Source: Chloroflexales bacterium (GTDB taxonomy: Bacteria; Chloroflexota; Chloroflexia; Chloroflexales; Chloroflexaceae). From it: 10,834 bases of DNA. The translations under genes were made by a program, and so were the position numbers. The stretch spans positions 1-10,834 of the forward strand of contig JAAXUL010000189.1 in the NCBI GenBank assembly GCA_013336035.1, read 5' to 3'. The notes under the pieces are model-generated. The model ran no database searches and was not told where the DNA came from. It saw nothing but the letters and a program-made list of their open reading frames with translations. Shown one piece after another: positions 1-8,100 of the stretch (position 1 is the stretch's first letter; each line of letters opens with the position of its first letter).

Positions 1-170
1 TCGACCGCCGCCGCGCCCGGAGGGTTGCCGAGGAGCCTGTTGGCCGCGAGCAGGGCGAACCGATCCATTGCCCCCCCGCGCGGAACGCCATAGCGGACAG
101 CGTCCGGGCGACCGCCGTCCTGCACGGTCGCGAGGGCGCCGGCGCTGATCACATGGAGGGTCGGGCTCAT
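1..170 (-). CDS. pxpC: 5-oxoprolinase subunit C (PxpC/KipA family), 5' fragment
   Basis: Only the first 56 codons are inside the window; the gene runs off the left edge. The translation from the ATG at 170 begins MSPTLHVISAGALATVQDGG and continues RPDAVRYGVPRGGAMDRFALLAANRLLGN. This is the typical start of the biotin-dependent carboxyltransferase-like PxpC/KipA/YbgK family: a TVQDxGR turn, then the GVPxGGAMDxFA segment and ANxLLGN. In the PxpABC complex this subunit works with PxpB and PxpA to hydrolyse 5-oxoproline (pyroglutamate) to glutamate using ATP. The start codon overlaps the pxpB stop as ATGA, so the two are probably translationally coupled. The fragment shows no frameshift. A fused allophanate-hydrolase-like protein is the main alternative, but the separate pxpB argues for the split form. 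Confidence 0.85.
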   Translation of the reverse strand, partial: MSPTLHVISAGALATVQDGGRPDAVRYGVPRGGAMDRFALLAANRLLGNPPGAAAV

Positions 171-838
171 GGTGTGACCCCGCCCGCAAGGGGCACGAAG
201 CGCACACCGTCGCCGGCGATGAGGAGCGTGGGCGGCTCGGCGGCAGGGTCAAACAGCGTCAGCTCGGTTCGCCCGATCAGATGCCAGCCGCCGGGTAGCC
301 GCGCCGGGTAGATCCCGGTGAGGCCTGCGGCGATGGCGACCGAGCCGGCGGGCACTGCGATGCGCGGGGTAGCGCGCCGGGGCAGATCGAGGGCTGGCGG
401 CAGCGGGCCAACATAGGGGAAGCCCGGCGCAAAGCCGACCATCATCACCCGGTGGACCTGCCCGCAGTGAAGGGCGACAACCTCCTCCTGGCGCAGGCCG
501 AGGGTCGCGGCGACCTCAGGCAGGTCAGGACCATGCGCGCCACCGTAGCGCACAGGGATCTCGACGACGCGAGCGGGCAGCTCTGGCGCCGGGTCTACCT
601 GCGCCAGCACCTGCGCGACGTGTGCCCGCAGAGCGTCCCACGGCAGCAGCAGCGGGTCGAAGGTGACTAGCAGCGAGCTGATGGCCGGCACTATAGCCTC
701 TACACCGTAGAGCCGAAGCGCGGTGAGGCGCTCGGCGAGCGCCAGGGCATAGCGGTTGACCAGGGGCGAGGGCGGCGTGCCCTCGATCAGCAGCCCACCC
801 TCGCCCATCGGCCGGAATTGCCAGTTGATGTCGCGCAT
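167..838 (-). CDS. pxpB: 5-oxoprolinase subunit B (PxpB/KipI family)
   Basis: This encodes a complete 223-aa cytoplasmic protein of the PxpB/KipI family, close to the usual family length of 215-240 aa. Diagnostic segments are PVRYGG near residues 95-100, GFAPGFPYVGPLP at 135-147, and RATPRIAVPAGSVAIAAG followed by TGIYP at 155-178, then PGGWHLIGRT at 182-191. The family forms a complex with PxpC and PxpA that cleaves 5-oxoproline to glutamate with ATP. In Bacillus the homologue KipI also inhibits the sporulation kinase KinA. The reading frame stays open upstream to position 1000, but that extension crosses a perfect terminator hairpin and is low-complexity, so I place the start at the ATG at 838, where family similarity begins. 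No good ribosome-binding site is visible there. The stop overlaps the pxpC start by four bases. PxpA is not in the window and could lie beyond the left edge. Confidence 0.9.
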   Translation of the reverse strand: MRDINWQFRPMGEGGLLIEGTPPSPLVNRYALALAERLTALRLYGVEAIVPAISSLLVTFDPLLLPWDALRAHVAQVLAQVDPAPELPARVVEIPVRYGGAHGPDLPEVAATLGLRQEEVVALHCGQVHRVMMVGFAPGFPYVGPLPPALDLPRRATPRIAVPAGSVAIAAGLTGIYPARLPGGWHLIGRTELTLFDPAAEPPTLLIAGDGVRFVPLAGGVTP

Positions 839-890
839 AGCGTCTGAAGATGGGGCCAGGGCCCGCGTACGGGGCACCGCCCCAACAAAC

Positions 891-927
891 GCGCCGCCCC
901 GGTGGTCTTGCTCCACCGGGGCGGCGC
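891..927 (-). terminator. Perfect 15-bp hairpin terminator after the phasin-like gene
   Basis: Positions 891-905 (GCGCCGCCCCGGTGG) and 913-927 are exact reverse complements separated by a 7-base loop. On the minus strand the stem is followed by GTTTGTTGGGG, which is moderately T-rich. It lies about 80 bases past the stop of the minus-strand gene at 1005-1337 and before pxpB, so it fits an intrinsic terminator separating the two. pxpB would then need its own promoter or read-through. Two further short GC-rich dyads lie closer to pxpB (852-864 and 871-883), making that leader strongly structured. Confidence 0.8.
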
Positions 928-1004
928 CTGCTTCAGATGGTTGTCGCCGGCCGCCCCTGTGCGGGGCCTCGGATGATGCGCGGCGACGCGAACGCTGCAA
1001 CGGG

Positions 1005-1337
1005 CTACTTCTTCGCCGGCGCGGCCTCTACGACGAGCGTCTGGGCCTCGGCAGCGGGCGCAGCGGCCGTGGTGAGCGCGGTGTCGAGCTCGCGCAGCCA
1101 CGCGTCGGACGCCCGGCTGGCGGCCTTGAAGGCGCTCAGGTTGACCTGGCCGATGGCCTCGATCACATTATGGGCGGCCTGGACGGTGTCCTTGCGCGTC
1201 TTCAGCGGAAGGAGCGAGAGGGGGATCACAATCACGCTGGCGCCCAAGCGGGCCAGGCTGGTCCCCAGGTTGACAGCGGCCTCGATCACGCTCTCGACCT
1301 GCTGTGGGATGGAAGCGGTAGTCTGCGGGGTGGACAT
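1005..1337 (-). CDS. Small alanine-rich, phasin-like helical protein of unknown function
   Basis: This encodes a 110-aa protein that I do not recognise with certainty. The start at 1337 is supported by a strong AGGAGGT ribosome-binding site at 1344-1350 with 6-base spacing; a GTG directly upstream at 1340 is an alternative. An upstream ATG at 1370 lies almost at the predicted transcription start and is unlikely. Residues 11-85 look mostly helical and amphipathic, with a hydrophobic stretch (GASVIVIPLSLLPL, 32-45) too short and proline-interrupted for a typical membrane helix. Residues 90-110 form an Ala/Pro/Glu-rich tail ending in KK, and there is no cysteine. The size, helical build and Ala/Pro tail resemble phasins (polyhydroxyalkanoate granule coat proteins). 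That resemblance rests on composition only. It is a single-gene transcription unit with its own promoter and terminator, which suggests substantial expression. Confidence 0.75.
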   Translation of the reverse strand: MSTPQTTASIPQQVESVIEAAVNLGTSLARLGASVIVIPLSLLPLKTRKDTVQAAHNVIEAIGQVNLSAFKAASRASDAWLRELDTALTTAAAPAAEAQTLVVEAAPAKK

Positions 1338-1379
1338 CACTATACCTCCTAGAATAACGCAGTGCGTCATATAGGTGGT

Positions 1380-1408
1380 ATTTTACTACAAAGCCCCCGG
1401 GTTGTCTA
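1380..1408 (-). promoter_or_regulatory. Sigma70-like promoter of the phasin-like gene
   Basis: On the minus strand TAGACA (1403-1408, five of six matches to TTGACA) is followed after exactly 17 bases by TAAAAT (1380-1385, five of six matches to TATAAT). Transcription would start near 1373, giving a leader of about 35 bases before the ATG at 1337 that includes the AGGAGGT site. This is the best promoter match I saw in the window. Confidence 0.7.
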
Positions 1409-1441
1409 CCTGATTCCTCCCGTCGGCCTGGTCGAGGCGCC

Positions 1442-1864
1442 CTACTCCGCGGCTTTCGCCTTGCGCCCGCCCCGCCCTCGCCGCTGAGCTGGGGCCGCCT
1501 CTACTGTCGCCTCGTCCGCCGCCTCTTCCAGCGTCGTGACCTCAGCAAGATCCGGGAGGGCCGCCACGATCTGACCAACACCGGCCAGATCATCCGAGGC
1601 CAAGGTCACAGATACGGGCACGCCGTCTCCTAGATCAGTAATAGCCCCAACCTCGCGTTGGGCAAGATCACGCAGCGTGGAGTAGAGATCAATCGGCAAT
1701 AACACGCCTGTCGGATAGCCCTTCTGGGTGACAATGATAGGCTGCTGGCGCTCCTTACCGCGCTTGATCAGCGCTGCCAGAGCCGAAGCGGCCTTTGAGA
1801 TCGGCACAACCCCACTTTGCAGGTCCACGTCCAGGTCCAGGGTGCTAGCTGTCGACTTCGGCAT
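1442..1864 (-). CDS. Phd/YefM-family type II antitoxin-like protein with long charged C-terminal tail
   Basis: This encodes a 140-aa protein. The start at 1864 is supported by an AAGGA ribosome-binding site (1873-1877) with 8-base spacing. Residues 18-67 carry the Phd/YefM signature: GVVPISKAASALAALIKR, then QPIIVTQKGYPTGVLLPIDLYSTL, corresponding to the N-terminal DNA-binding fold that covers 'S/K-x-A' and 'ITxxGxPxAVLxxxxxY' in the family. Family members neutralise a RelE- or Doc-type toxin and repress their own promoter. This protein is longer than the usual 75-95 aa: residues 105-125 are acidic and 127-140 form a basic RRGRGGRKAK tail. No toxin-like gene lies on either side, so it may be a solitary regulator or a remnant, or the toxin may be elsewhere. 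Downstream is the separately promoted phasin-like gene. Confidence 0.8.
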   Translation of the reverse strand: MPKSTASTLDLDVDLQSGVVPISKAASALAALIKRGKERQQPIIVTQKGYPTGVLLPIDLYSTLRDLAQREVGAITDLGDGVPVSVTLASDDLAGVGQIVAALPDLAEVTTLEEAADEATVEAAPAQRRGRGGRKAKAAE

Positions 1865-1916
1865 AATCCGGTTCCTTTCTCGCAATGCACGGCAACGCTG
1901 CACGTGCTTCATGAAA

Positions 1917-1934
1917 ACAGAGGCACTTCTCTGT
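1917..1934. promoter_or_regulatory. Short dyad upstream of the antitoxin gene, possible autoregulatory operator
   Basis: ACAGAG (1917-1922) and CTCTGT (1929-1934) are exact reverse complements with a 6-base spacer, centred about 60 bases upstream of the antitoxin start. A second perfect 8-base palindrome, GCACGTGC, lies at 1900-1907. Phd/YefM proteins commonly bind palindromes at their own promoters, so either could be an operator. The assignment is from position and symmetry only. Confidence 0.25.
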
Positions 1935-2001
1935 CGGATATCTAGCAAGGTAAAGTTGTACGTGCCAGTTATAGAATTCTCGCATGCATGAATGTTCAAT
2001 T

Positions 2002-2010
2002 ATCATAGCA
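2002..2010 (-). promoter_or_regulatory. Candidate extended -10 promoter for the antitoxin gene
   Basis: On the minus strand TGC-TATGAT forms an extended -10 element with five of six matches to TATAAT. No convincing -35 element lies 17 bases upstream. An alternative is TATAAC at 1968-1973 with TTGAAC at 1994-1999, but its 20-base spacing is poor. Either would drive leftward transcription into the antitoxin gene. Confidence 0.3.
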
Positions 2011-2126
2011 CAGATCCTGATGCGCCGCATACCCACTATAGTGATGCCCGGGTGTGCGCCTTCGCTTCGTGCCTCGGTCCGGCCCAATCCGCTGGATTGT
2101 GCGCCGCGCCCTATCTCCCCACGACA

Positions 2127-2155
2127 TTGCCCCATTTGCCGTACTGCACTATACT
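2127..2155 (+). promoter_or_regulatory. Sigma70-like promoter upstream of the LuxR-family gene
   Basis: TTGCCC (2127-2132) and TATACT (2150-2155) are separated by exactly 17 bases. Transcription would start near 2162 and give a leader of roughly 120 bases before the GTG start at 2286. It may also serve the two large downstream genes if they are co-transcribed. Confidence 0.5.
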
Positions 2156-2238
2156 TGCCATGCGCTGATGGATACAGCGTTGCCTGCAGCGCGCGCCACG
2201 CACTACCCCACTTGCGCGTGCTACCTGGCCCCTTCGGT

Positions 2239-2253
2239 TATGCCGCAGGCATA
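2239..2253. promoter_or_regulatory. 15-bp perfect dyad in the leader of the LuxR-family gene
   Basis: TATGCC-GCA-GGCATA is a perfect 6-3-6 inverted repeat located about 30 bases before the GTG start and downstream of the predicted promoter. It could be an operator or a small leader hairpin near the ribosome-binding site. There is no functional evidence beyond position and symmetry. Confidence 0.25.
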
Positions 2254-2285
2254 GTTCGCAGCCGATCCTGTCACAGAGGGTTGCC

Positions 2286-5048
2286 GTGGCGCCCGCCTCA
2301 ACCATAGACTTGCTGGTACCGACCAAGCTGACAGCGCCACAGCCTCGCTCGATGTGGGTCCGCCGCGAGCGCCTGCTCGCCCAGCTTCGCGCCCGCCCCA
2401 GCGCCCGGCTGACGGTGGTGGTCGCCCCCGCTGGGTTTGGCAAGTCCACCCTGGTCGCCCAGTGGCTCTCTATAATGGCTGAGGACGAAAGGCGGAAGGC
2501 TGACACCCCCGACCAGCAAGCCTCCGCCCTCAGCTATCAGCCCTCAGCCTTTGCATGGCTGACCCTCGACAAGCACGACCAGGATGGTCTGCGCTTCATG
2601 GCCTATGTCGCGGGCGCGATCGAGCGAGCCATCCCCCAGGCCTTGGCGTTAACCCGCCCGCTGCTCTCGGCGCCCGAGCCGCCGCTCTACATGGTGGCCC
2701 AGGCCCTGCTCGTAGACCTGAGCGCTCTGCCCGCCAGCCTGACTCTGGTCCTCGATGACTATCACCTCGTGACGGCCGAGCCGATCCACCAAACGGTCGC
2801 CTATCTCCTGCGACATCTGCCCCCCACCTGCCGGCTGGTGGTGCTCAGCCGGGCGGACCCCCCGCTCCCTATGGCACGTATGCGGGCCGAGCATCAGGTA
2901 ACCGAGGTGCGCGCGGCCGACCTGCGTTTCACCGAGGCCGAGGCCGGCGCCCTGCTGGCGAGCTTGTCTGGCTATGCGCCCGACGCCGCGCTTGTCGCGG
3001 CCCTGCACCAGGAGACAGAGGGCTGGGCGATCGCCCTCCAGCTCGCCGCCCTCGCCCGCCTGGAGGCGCCCTCCCTGGAGCGTATCCCCGGCGCGGCGAC
3101 GCGCCGGATCGCCGAGTATCTGGCCGAAGAGGTGCTTGACCAGCAGCCCGCGCCAATCCAGCAGGCGCTGCTGGCCCTCGCCGTGCCCGAGCGCGTCTGT
3201 GCCGAGCTCGGTGCGGCCCTGCTCCATCCGCCAGACGACCAGATCCGGGCGGAGTACGTGCTCGAGCAGCTGGCGCGGGCGAACCTGCTGCTCCCGCTCG
3301 ATACGACGGGGCGCTGGTATCGCTTCCATAATCTATTCCGCGATCTGCTGCTGCGCCGGCTGGCCCTCGGCCTGGGGAGAGATGCGGTGGGCGCGCTGCA
3401 GCTCCGGGCCGCCCGCTGGCTCGAGGCCGCAGACCTCGGCGAGGAGGCCGTGCGGCTCTACCTGGCGGCCGGCGCCGAGGATGCGGCCGCCGATCTGGTC
3501 GAGCGCCTGCTGCTGCCCAGGCTTGGCCGCGACCGAGGCGCGGGGCCGCCAGGCTACTGGCTGCGCCTGCTACCCGCCGATCTCGTCGCGCGTCGCCAGG
3601 GCCTGACCCTGCTGGAGGCCCGGCGCGCCTCGAACATCTTTGATCTCGCCGCCCTTGCAGAGAACCTGAGGCGTCTCGATGCGCTGCTTGCCGCGCAGGG
3701 CGGGCCAGCGGGCGCGCCGCCCTGGCCCGGCTTTCAGGCGGACCGCACGGCGCTGTGGGGCGCCCTGCATTTCTGGCAGGGCCGCCCCGCCGAGGCCATC
3801 GACGCCATGCGGGCGGCGCTCGCGCAGGGGCCGGTCGAGTGGATCGCCGTCCAGGCGCTGATGCTGCTGGGGCAGTCCCTTGTTGGGCTGGGGCGCTACG
3901 CCGAGGCCGTCCGGCAGATAGAGGCGGTCGGCGCGAGCAGCCCGGATCGCCCGCACCCCGGGCGCGCCCCCGTCGCCGCCTTCTGTCGCTGCGGGATACA
4001 CATGCACGCGGGCGAGCTCGACGCCCTGGCCGGCGAGGCCCAGCGTCTGCTGGAGACTGCTGCCGCCCCTGACCTGGATCCGCTGTGGACCAGCTATGCC
4101 GAGGCGTTTCTTGCCGGGGCGGCCTATGAGCGGTCCGACCTCGCGGCGGCGGCGGCGCACTACAGCGCCGTTGTAGCGCGCAAGGATCAGGCCAACGCCC
4201 CCACCTACATGGGCAGCCTGGTCGGCCTAGCGCTGATCGCCGTGGCGCAGGGCGCGCTCGATGCCGCCGCCGCCTACGAGCAGGAGGCGTGGACGTACGC
4301 CGCCGAGGTGGGCGGCCCATTCTTACGGCACCAGGCTATGGGGCTGTCCACACGCCTGGCGCTCGCCCGCGGCGAGGTCGCGGCGGCGCTGCGGGCGTCC
4401 CAGGAGATCGGCCCGGACATTCATCTCGGGATGAGCTTGTGGTCGGCGATGCCGCGGCTGAGCCAGGCCCGCGCCCTGATCGCGGCCGACGACGCGCCCT
4501 CTCTCGCACAGGCCGACACCATCGTGGCCGGCTGTCTGGCCGAGGCCGAGGCCCTGCACAACGTGCCGCTGCGGGTCCACACGCTGGCGACCCAGGCGCT
4601 GCTGCGCCTGGCGCAGGGGCGCCGCGACGAGGCCCTGGCCACGCTGGAGCAGGCGGCGCTCGTCGCGGCGCCCCGCGGTATGGCGCGGGCCTTCCTTGAC
4701 CAGGGTCTGGCCCTGAGGCCGCTGCTGCAGACTCTGGCCGAGCGGGGCGTCGCCGCGACCTTCGTGCTGGGTCTCCTGGCGCTCGAGGCGCCGCCCGCCG
4801 CCACCGCTGCGCGCCCCGCGCTGGCCGTCCATGTGACCCAGCTACCCGAGATGCTGACCCGGCGCGAGATCGAGATCCTGGGCCTGCTGACTGAGCGCTG
4901 GTCGGACAAGGAGATCGCCGCGCGGCTGGTGATCGCGCCGAACACGGTGCGGAAGCACACCAGCACGATCTACGACAAGCTGGGGGTGAGCAGCCGCCGT
5001 GAGGCGGTGGACGCCGCCTACGCCCTTGGCCTCCTGCCCAGAGCTTGA
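2286..5048 (+). CDS. MalT-like LuxR-family transcriptional regulator with STAND-type NTPase
   Basis: This encodes a 920-aa regulator of the MalT/LAL type, near the usual 850-930 aa. It starts at GTG 2286, preceded by GAGGG (2276-2280). The N-terminus (IDLLVPTKLTAPQP... VRRERLLAQL) is the usual lead-in to the NTPase. Walker A is APAGFGKST (47-55), Walker B LTLVLDD (152-158), and a conserved SRADPPLP follows (188-195). YRFHNLFRDLL (345-355) marks the end of the NTPase/winged-helix part. Residues of about 360-850 are alanine/leucine-rich helical repeats of TPR/SARP-like type, likely for signal binding. A LuxR helix-turn-helix occupies 857-920, with LTRREIEIL, SDKEIAARL, NTVRKHTSTIYDKLGV and REAV. 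Such proteins multimerise upon inducer and ATP binding and activate transcription. A low-complexity insert of roughly 25 residues (about 64-88) lies between Walker A and the next strand. The next gene begins 76 bp downstream on the same strand, so it may be co-transcribed or regulated by this protein. The inducer is unknown. Confidence 0.9.
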   Translation: MAPASTIDLLVPTKLTAPQPRSMWVRRERLLAQLRARPSARLTVVVAPAGFGKSTLVAQWLSIMAEDERRKADTPDQQASALSYQPSAFAWLTLDKHDQDGLRFMAYVAGAIERAIPQALALTRPLLSAPEPPLYMVAQALLVDLSALPASLTLVLDDYHLVTAEPIHQTVAYLLRHLPPTCRLVVLSRADPPLPMARMRAEHQVTEVRAADLRFTEAEAGALLASLSGYAPDAALVAALHQETEGWAIALQLAALARLEAPSLERIPGAATRRIAEYLAEEVLDQQPAPIQQALLALAVPERVCAELGAALLHPPDDQIRAEYVLEQLARANLLLPLDTTGRWYRFHNLFRDLLLRRLALGLGRDAVGALQLRAARWLEAADLGEEAVRLYLAAGAEDAAADLVERLLLPRLGRDRGAGPPGYWLRLLPADLVARRQGLTLLEARRASNIFDLAALAENLRRLDALLAAQGGPAGAPPWPGFQADRTALWGALHFWQGRPAEAIDAMRAALAQGPVEWIAVQALMLLGQSLVGLGRYAEAVRQIEAVGASSPDRPHPGRAPVAAFCRCGIHMHAGELDALAGEAQRLLETAAAPDLDPLWTSYAEAFLAGAAYERSDLAAAAAHYSAVVARKDQANAPTYMGSLVGLALIAVAQGALDAAAAYEQEAWTYAAEVGGPFLRHQAMGLSTRLALARGEVAAALRASQEIGPDIHLGMSLWSAMPRLSQARALIAADDAPSLAQADTIVAGCLAEAEALHNVPLRVHTLATQALLRLAQGRRDEALATLEQAALVAAPRGMARAFLDQGLALRPLLQTLAERGVAATFVLGLLALEAPPAATAARPALAVHVTQLPEMLTRREIEILGLLTERWSDKEIAARLVIAPNTVRKHTSTIYDKLGVSSRREAVDAAYALGLLPRA
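2488..2552. repeat. In-frame inverted/direct repeat element inside the LuxR-family gene
   Basis: The 16-base arm at 2488-2503 (AAAGGCGGAAGGCTGA) matches the reverse complement of 2537-2552 at 14 of 16 positions, with a 33-base spacer. The right side also holds a 14-base-period direct repeat of GCCCTCAGC (2526-2534 and 2540-2548). The element adds no stop codon and encodes a polar stretch of the AEDERRKAD...SALSYQPSAFAWL kind within the NTPase domain. It has the look of a small repetitive palindromic element that has inserted into a permissive loop. Confidence 0.55.
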
Positions 5049-5124
5049 GCGCTGCGGCGGGCGACCCTGACGTGGCTGCCCGCCCCAGCGCCGTGGGGCG
5101 AGGACGTACGGGAGGAGCTCGCAC

Positions 5125-8100
5125 ATGTCGCAGGGAGATCCGCTGACCTTTCGGAAATCACTCGATGAGATCTGTCGGGTCCCCGACAAGATCATCTCGG
5201 TCTACTCGCTTGAGAAGCACGTGTGGGCCGCGGGCGATGCCCACGAGACCCGCGCTGCCCGCAGGCCCGAGCGGCAGACCGTCGAGGAGTTCCAGATCCA
5301 GCCGGTGCGCTCGTTCCTGAACGATGTGCTGCGCGGCATGGCTGCGCCCTACCGGCCGGATCAGCGCGATGACCCGATTGGCCAGGGCTACTGGATCCAG
5401 GCTGAGTTTGGCTCCGGCAAGTCGCACCTGCTCTGCGCTCTCTCGGCCCTCGCCCTGGGCGACACGGATGTGTGGAACATGGTCCGCGATAAAGAGCGGC
5501 AGGCCAACCGAGGCCGCCGTGAGTCACTCTACCATTTCTGGGAGGAGGGGCTGCAGGCCAAGAGCAGCGCGCCGAGCAAGGGCATCTTCGTCATCGTAAA
5601 AACCCTGGTCGGCACTGGCGGTGGCGCCGTGGGCGTCGCTACGCGGGGCCGGCGGCTAGTCGACTATATTCTCGAAGCTGCAAGCGATCAGATCAAGCTG
5701 GAGATCGGACGCGACCTCTCGATCTACCCGGCCGATCTGCTCGCCGACCGCTTCCTGGCCCAGGACCGCGATCGCTTCGGTCGCGATCTCCGCAAGTTCC
5801 TCAAAGACCCGACCTACTTCCCCCAGGACGAGATCGACCGCCACGACTTCAACGAGTTCGTTCTCCAGATGCAGAATAGCAGCTCGCCGGAGCACAAGCG
5901 CAGCCTCGGCAATAAGCTCTGGCGTTTCTACACAGAGTATCTGCATGTCCAGCCCCAGATTCCCGCTGAGACCGAGGATATCCTGAAGAATCTGGTCGAG
6001 ACGATCATGGCCGAGGGCTACAGCGGTGTGCTGCTGGTTCTCGACGAGGTCTCGCTCTTCATGAAGGATCGCGAGGAGGATCAGCGCGTCGATGATGAGA
6101 AGACCCTGGTGGTGCTCTCAAACCGTCTGGCCAAGGTGCATAATCTGCCGATCTGGACGGTGTGCGCCGCACAGCAGACGATCGAGGGCGCCATGGGCGT
6201 GAAGAATATCATCGCTGACGACCGGCTCAAGCTGGTTGAGCTGCTGCGCGAGGACACTGACTACTACAATCTTGTGCTGGCCCGCGTGCGTAATATTACC
6301 GACCCGGGCGCTGTCGGGGCCTACTTTCTCGCCTACAAGCGCGGCTTCACCTGGCCCGACGCCGTGGGCGAAGGCGAGTTTCGCCGCTTCTTCCCTTTCC
6401 ATAAGCCGGCCCTTGAGGTGCTGCGCGCGATTACCTACGAGCTGACGACCACCCGCTCGGCGATCCATTTTATGCACCAGGCGCTGCGGCAGCAGGTCGC
6501 GGCGAAGGGCCACACCATCATTCGGCTCTGCGATCTGTTCGATGAGACGGCGCGCGATGAGGAGGGCCCTGGCGGCGCGCATGCCGGTATCGCCGCGCTG
6601 AAGGCCAGATGCGAGAGCGACCATCGTGCCTACGAAGTCGGCAGACGTCAGATCGACGGCATGACCAGGGGTATGCTCAAGGTCTACCACGACCGGGCGA
6701 TCAAGATCCTGCAAACCCTTTTCCTCTACCACGTCGCACGCATCCGCCAACAAGGACTCAGCCCTGAAGAGATCGCTAACGCGGTGCTCATCCCGCGCGA
6801 CAGCGAGTCGCCGCCTGACGAGAACATCCAACACTACGAGACGATCGCTGAGGCGCTGCGCAAAGAGTTGCGCCAGATCCGCCAGGCCTCCGATGACGAT
6901 CGCCAGCCGCGCTACATGTTCGACCCGGTTTTTACCGGCGTTGATCCGCGCGACGAGTTTCGCAGAGCTCGCGCCGAGGCCGAGGCCGACGAGCAAGCGC
7001 GCCAAGCGGCATGGGCCGCGCTGCTGGCCCTAGATGAGTGGCCGGTGCGCACACGCCAGCTGACGATCGACCTGGCGAGCGGCAGCCATTCGCTCTTCTG
7101 CGATATCGCCCCTCGCAACGAGCAGCCGCTCCTGGTGATCTGGTCTGGCCGCCAGATCGAGGGGGTGATGAGCATGCGCGATCTAAACCGCCTCGACGCT
7201 GACGGCGGTCAGCTACCGAGCATCAACACCGAACAAGATCACGATTTCGCCGTCATCGTGGCGACTCGTCCAGTATCGCCAGAGATAGCCGGGAGGCTAC
7301 TGCGTCAGCGCAACGACCCGCGCATCCTGGTCTGGACTCCCGACGATCTGACGACTAAAGAGCACGGGCGCCTGCTCGACTTTACCGCCTACCGCAAACT
7401 CATTACCGCATGGGAGGGTAAAGACACCGAGGATGCGCTAGCGGTGATTAGCTGGGTCGCCAATACACTGCAGGCCGAGATCGGCAGCATCGTCAGGATC
7501 ATCGATAGCAGCTATGGGCGTGGGCAGATCGACGCCCTGAACCAGGCCCGCCTCGATTTCCATATGGCAGGCGAGTTGCCGGCAGTTCTGACACCGCTCA
7601 TCGATCGGGTCCTCTCCGATGTTTACGAATCGCGGGTTATCACATTCGACCCGCCCTTCGTCTTCCGCAATGAAGCGGCCGTCAAGGTCATTAACGGCAT
7701 CGTCAAGACCGGATATATTCCGCGTGGCGCGAAGCCGAACCACAGTATCAGCGCGGCGCAGAACTTCGGCTTCGGGCTCAACATCATCAAGCGCGGCGCT
7801 GGCGGCGCCGAGCGCAGGCTCGATGTTTCCGACAATCCGTTCGTCCGCGACATCTGGCAATTCATCGACAGCCGCCTGCCAGATGACCGCCAGCGGATGT
7901 GCGCCGAGACTATCTACAAGAACTTTATGGGGTTGGGCGGCCCTGACGGGAAGAGCTATGGCCTCACCCGACGCATTATCCAGCTTTATCTCATCTGCCT
8001 GGTGCGCCAGGGGAGGCTCCGGCTGAGCGTTGGCCCGCGATCGGGCCTGTCCATGAGCACGATCGATTACAGCAACCTGGCCGAGATCGACTTCTCGGCG

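Larger units (their letters stand above)
1865..2285. other. Divergent non-coding region between the antitoxin and LuxR-family genes
   Basis: This 421-bp stretch separates minus-strand and plus-strand genes. Short open frames across it give Cys/Pro/Arg-rich translations with no domain and no ribosome-binding site, so I see no gene. The part near 1910-2045 is visibly richer in A and T than its surroundings, as expected for promoter DNA. It contains candidate promoters in both directions and the two dyads listed separately. Confidence 0.6.

Noticed and set aside
839..1000. N-terminal extension of pxpB by 54 codons
   Set aside because: It would run through the perfect hairpin at 891-927 and adds Arg/Ala-rich residues not seen in PxpB proteins. 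The family similarity begins at the ATG at 838.
1371..1441. Possible toxin gene downstream of the antitoxin
   Set aside because: Only 71 bases are free before the next gene's leader, and they contain that gene's promoter. No toxin-like frame overlaps the region.
1984..2307. 107-codon plus-strand frame in the divergent region
   Set aside because: Cys/Pro/Arg-rich translation, no ribosome-binding site, overlaps candidate promoters and the LuxR gene start in another frame.
2929..4320. 463-codon open frame on the minus strand within the LuxR-family gene
   Set aside because: The translation is almost only Arg, Pro, Ala and Gly without domain features. It is the complement of a GC-rich coding frame, and the plus-strand protein here is clearly conserved.
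5049..5124. Intrinsic terminator between the LuxR-family and ATPase genes
   Set aside because: Two mutually exclusive short stems (5056-5062 with 5078-5084; 5081-5086 with 5095-5100) are present, but neither has a T tract and one has a 15-base loop. I do not call a terminator.
6118..7005. 295-codon minus-strand frame within the ATPase gene
   Set aside because: It is antisense to the ATPase, which has clear Walker motifs and continuous coding. The translation shows no domain.
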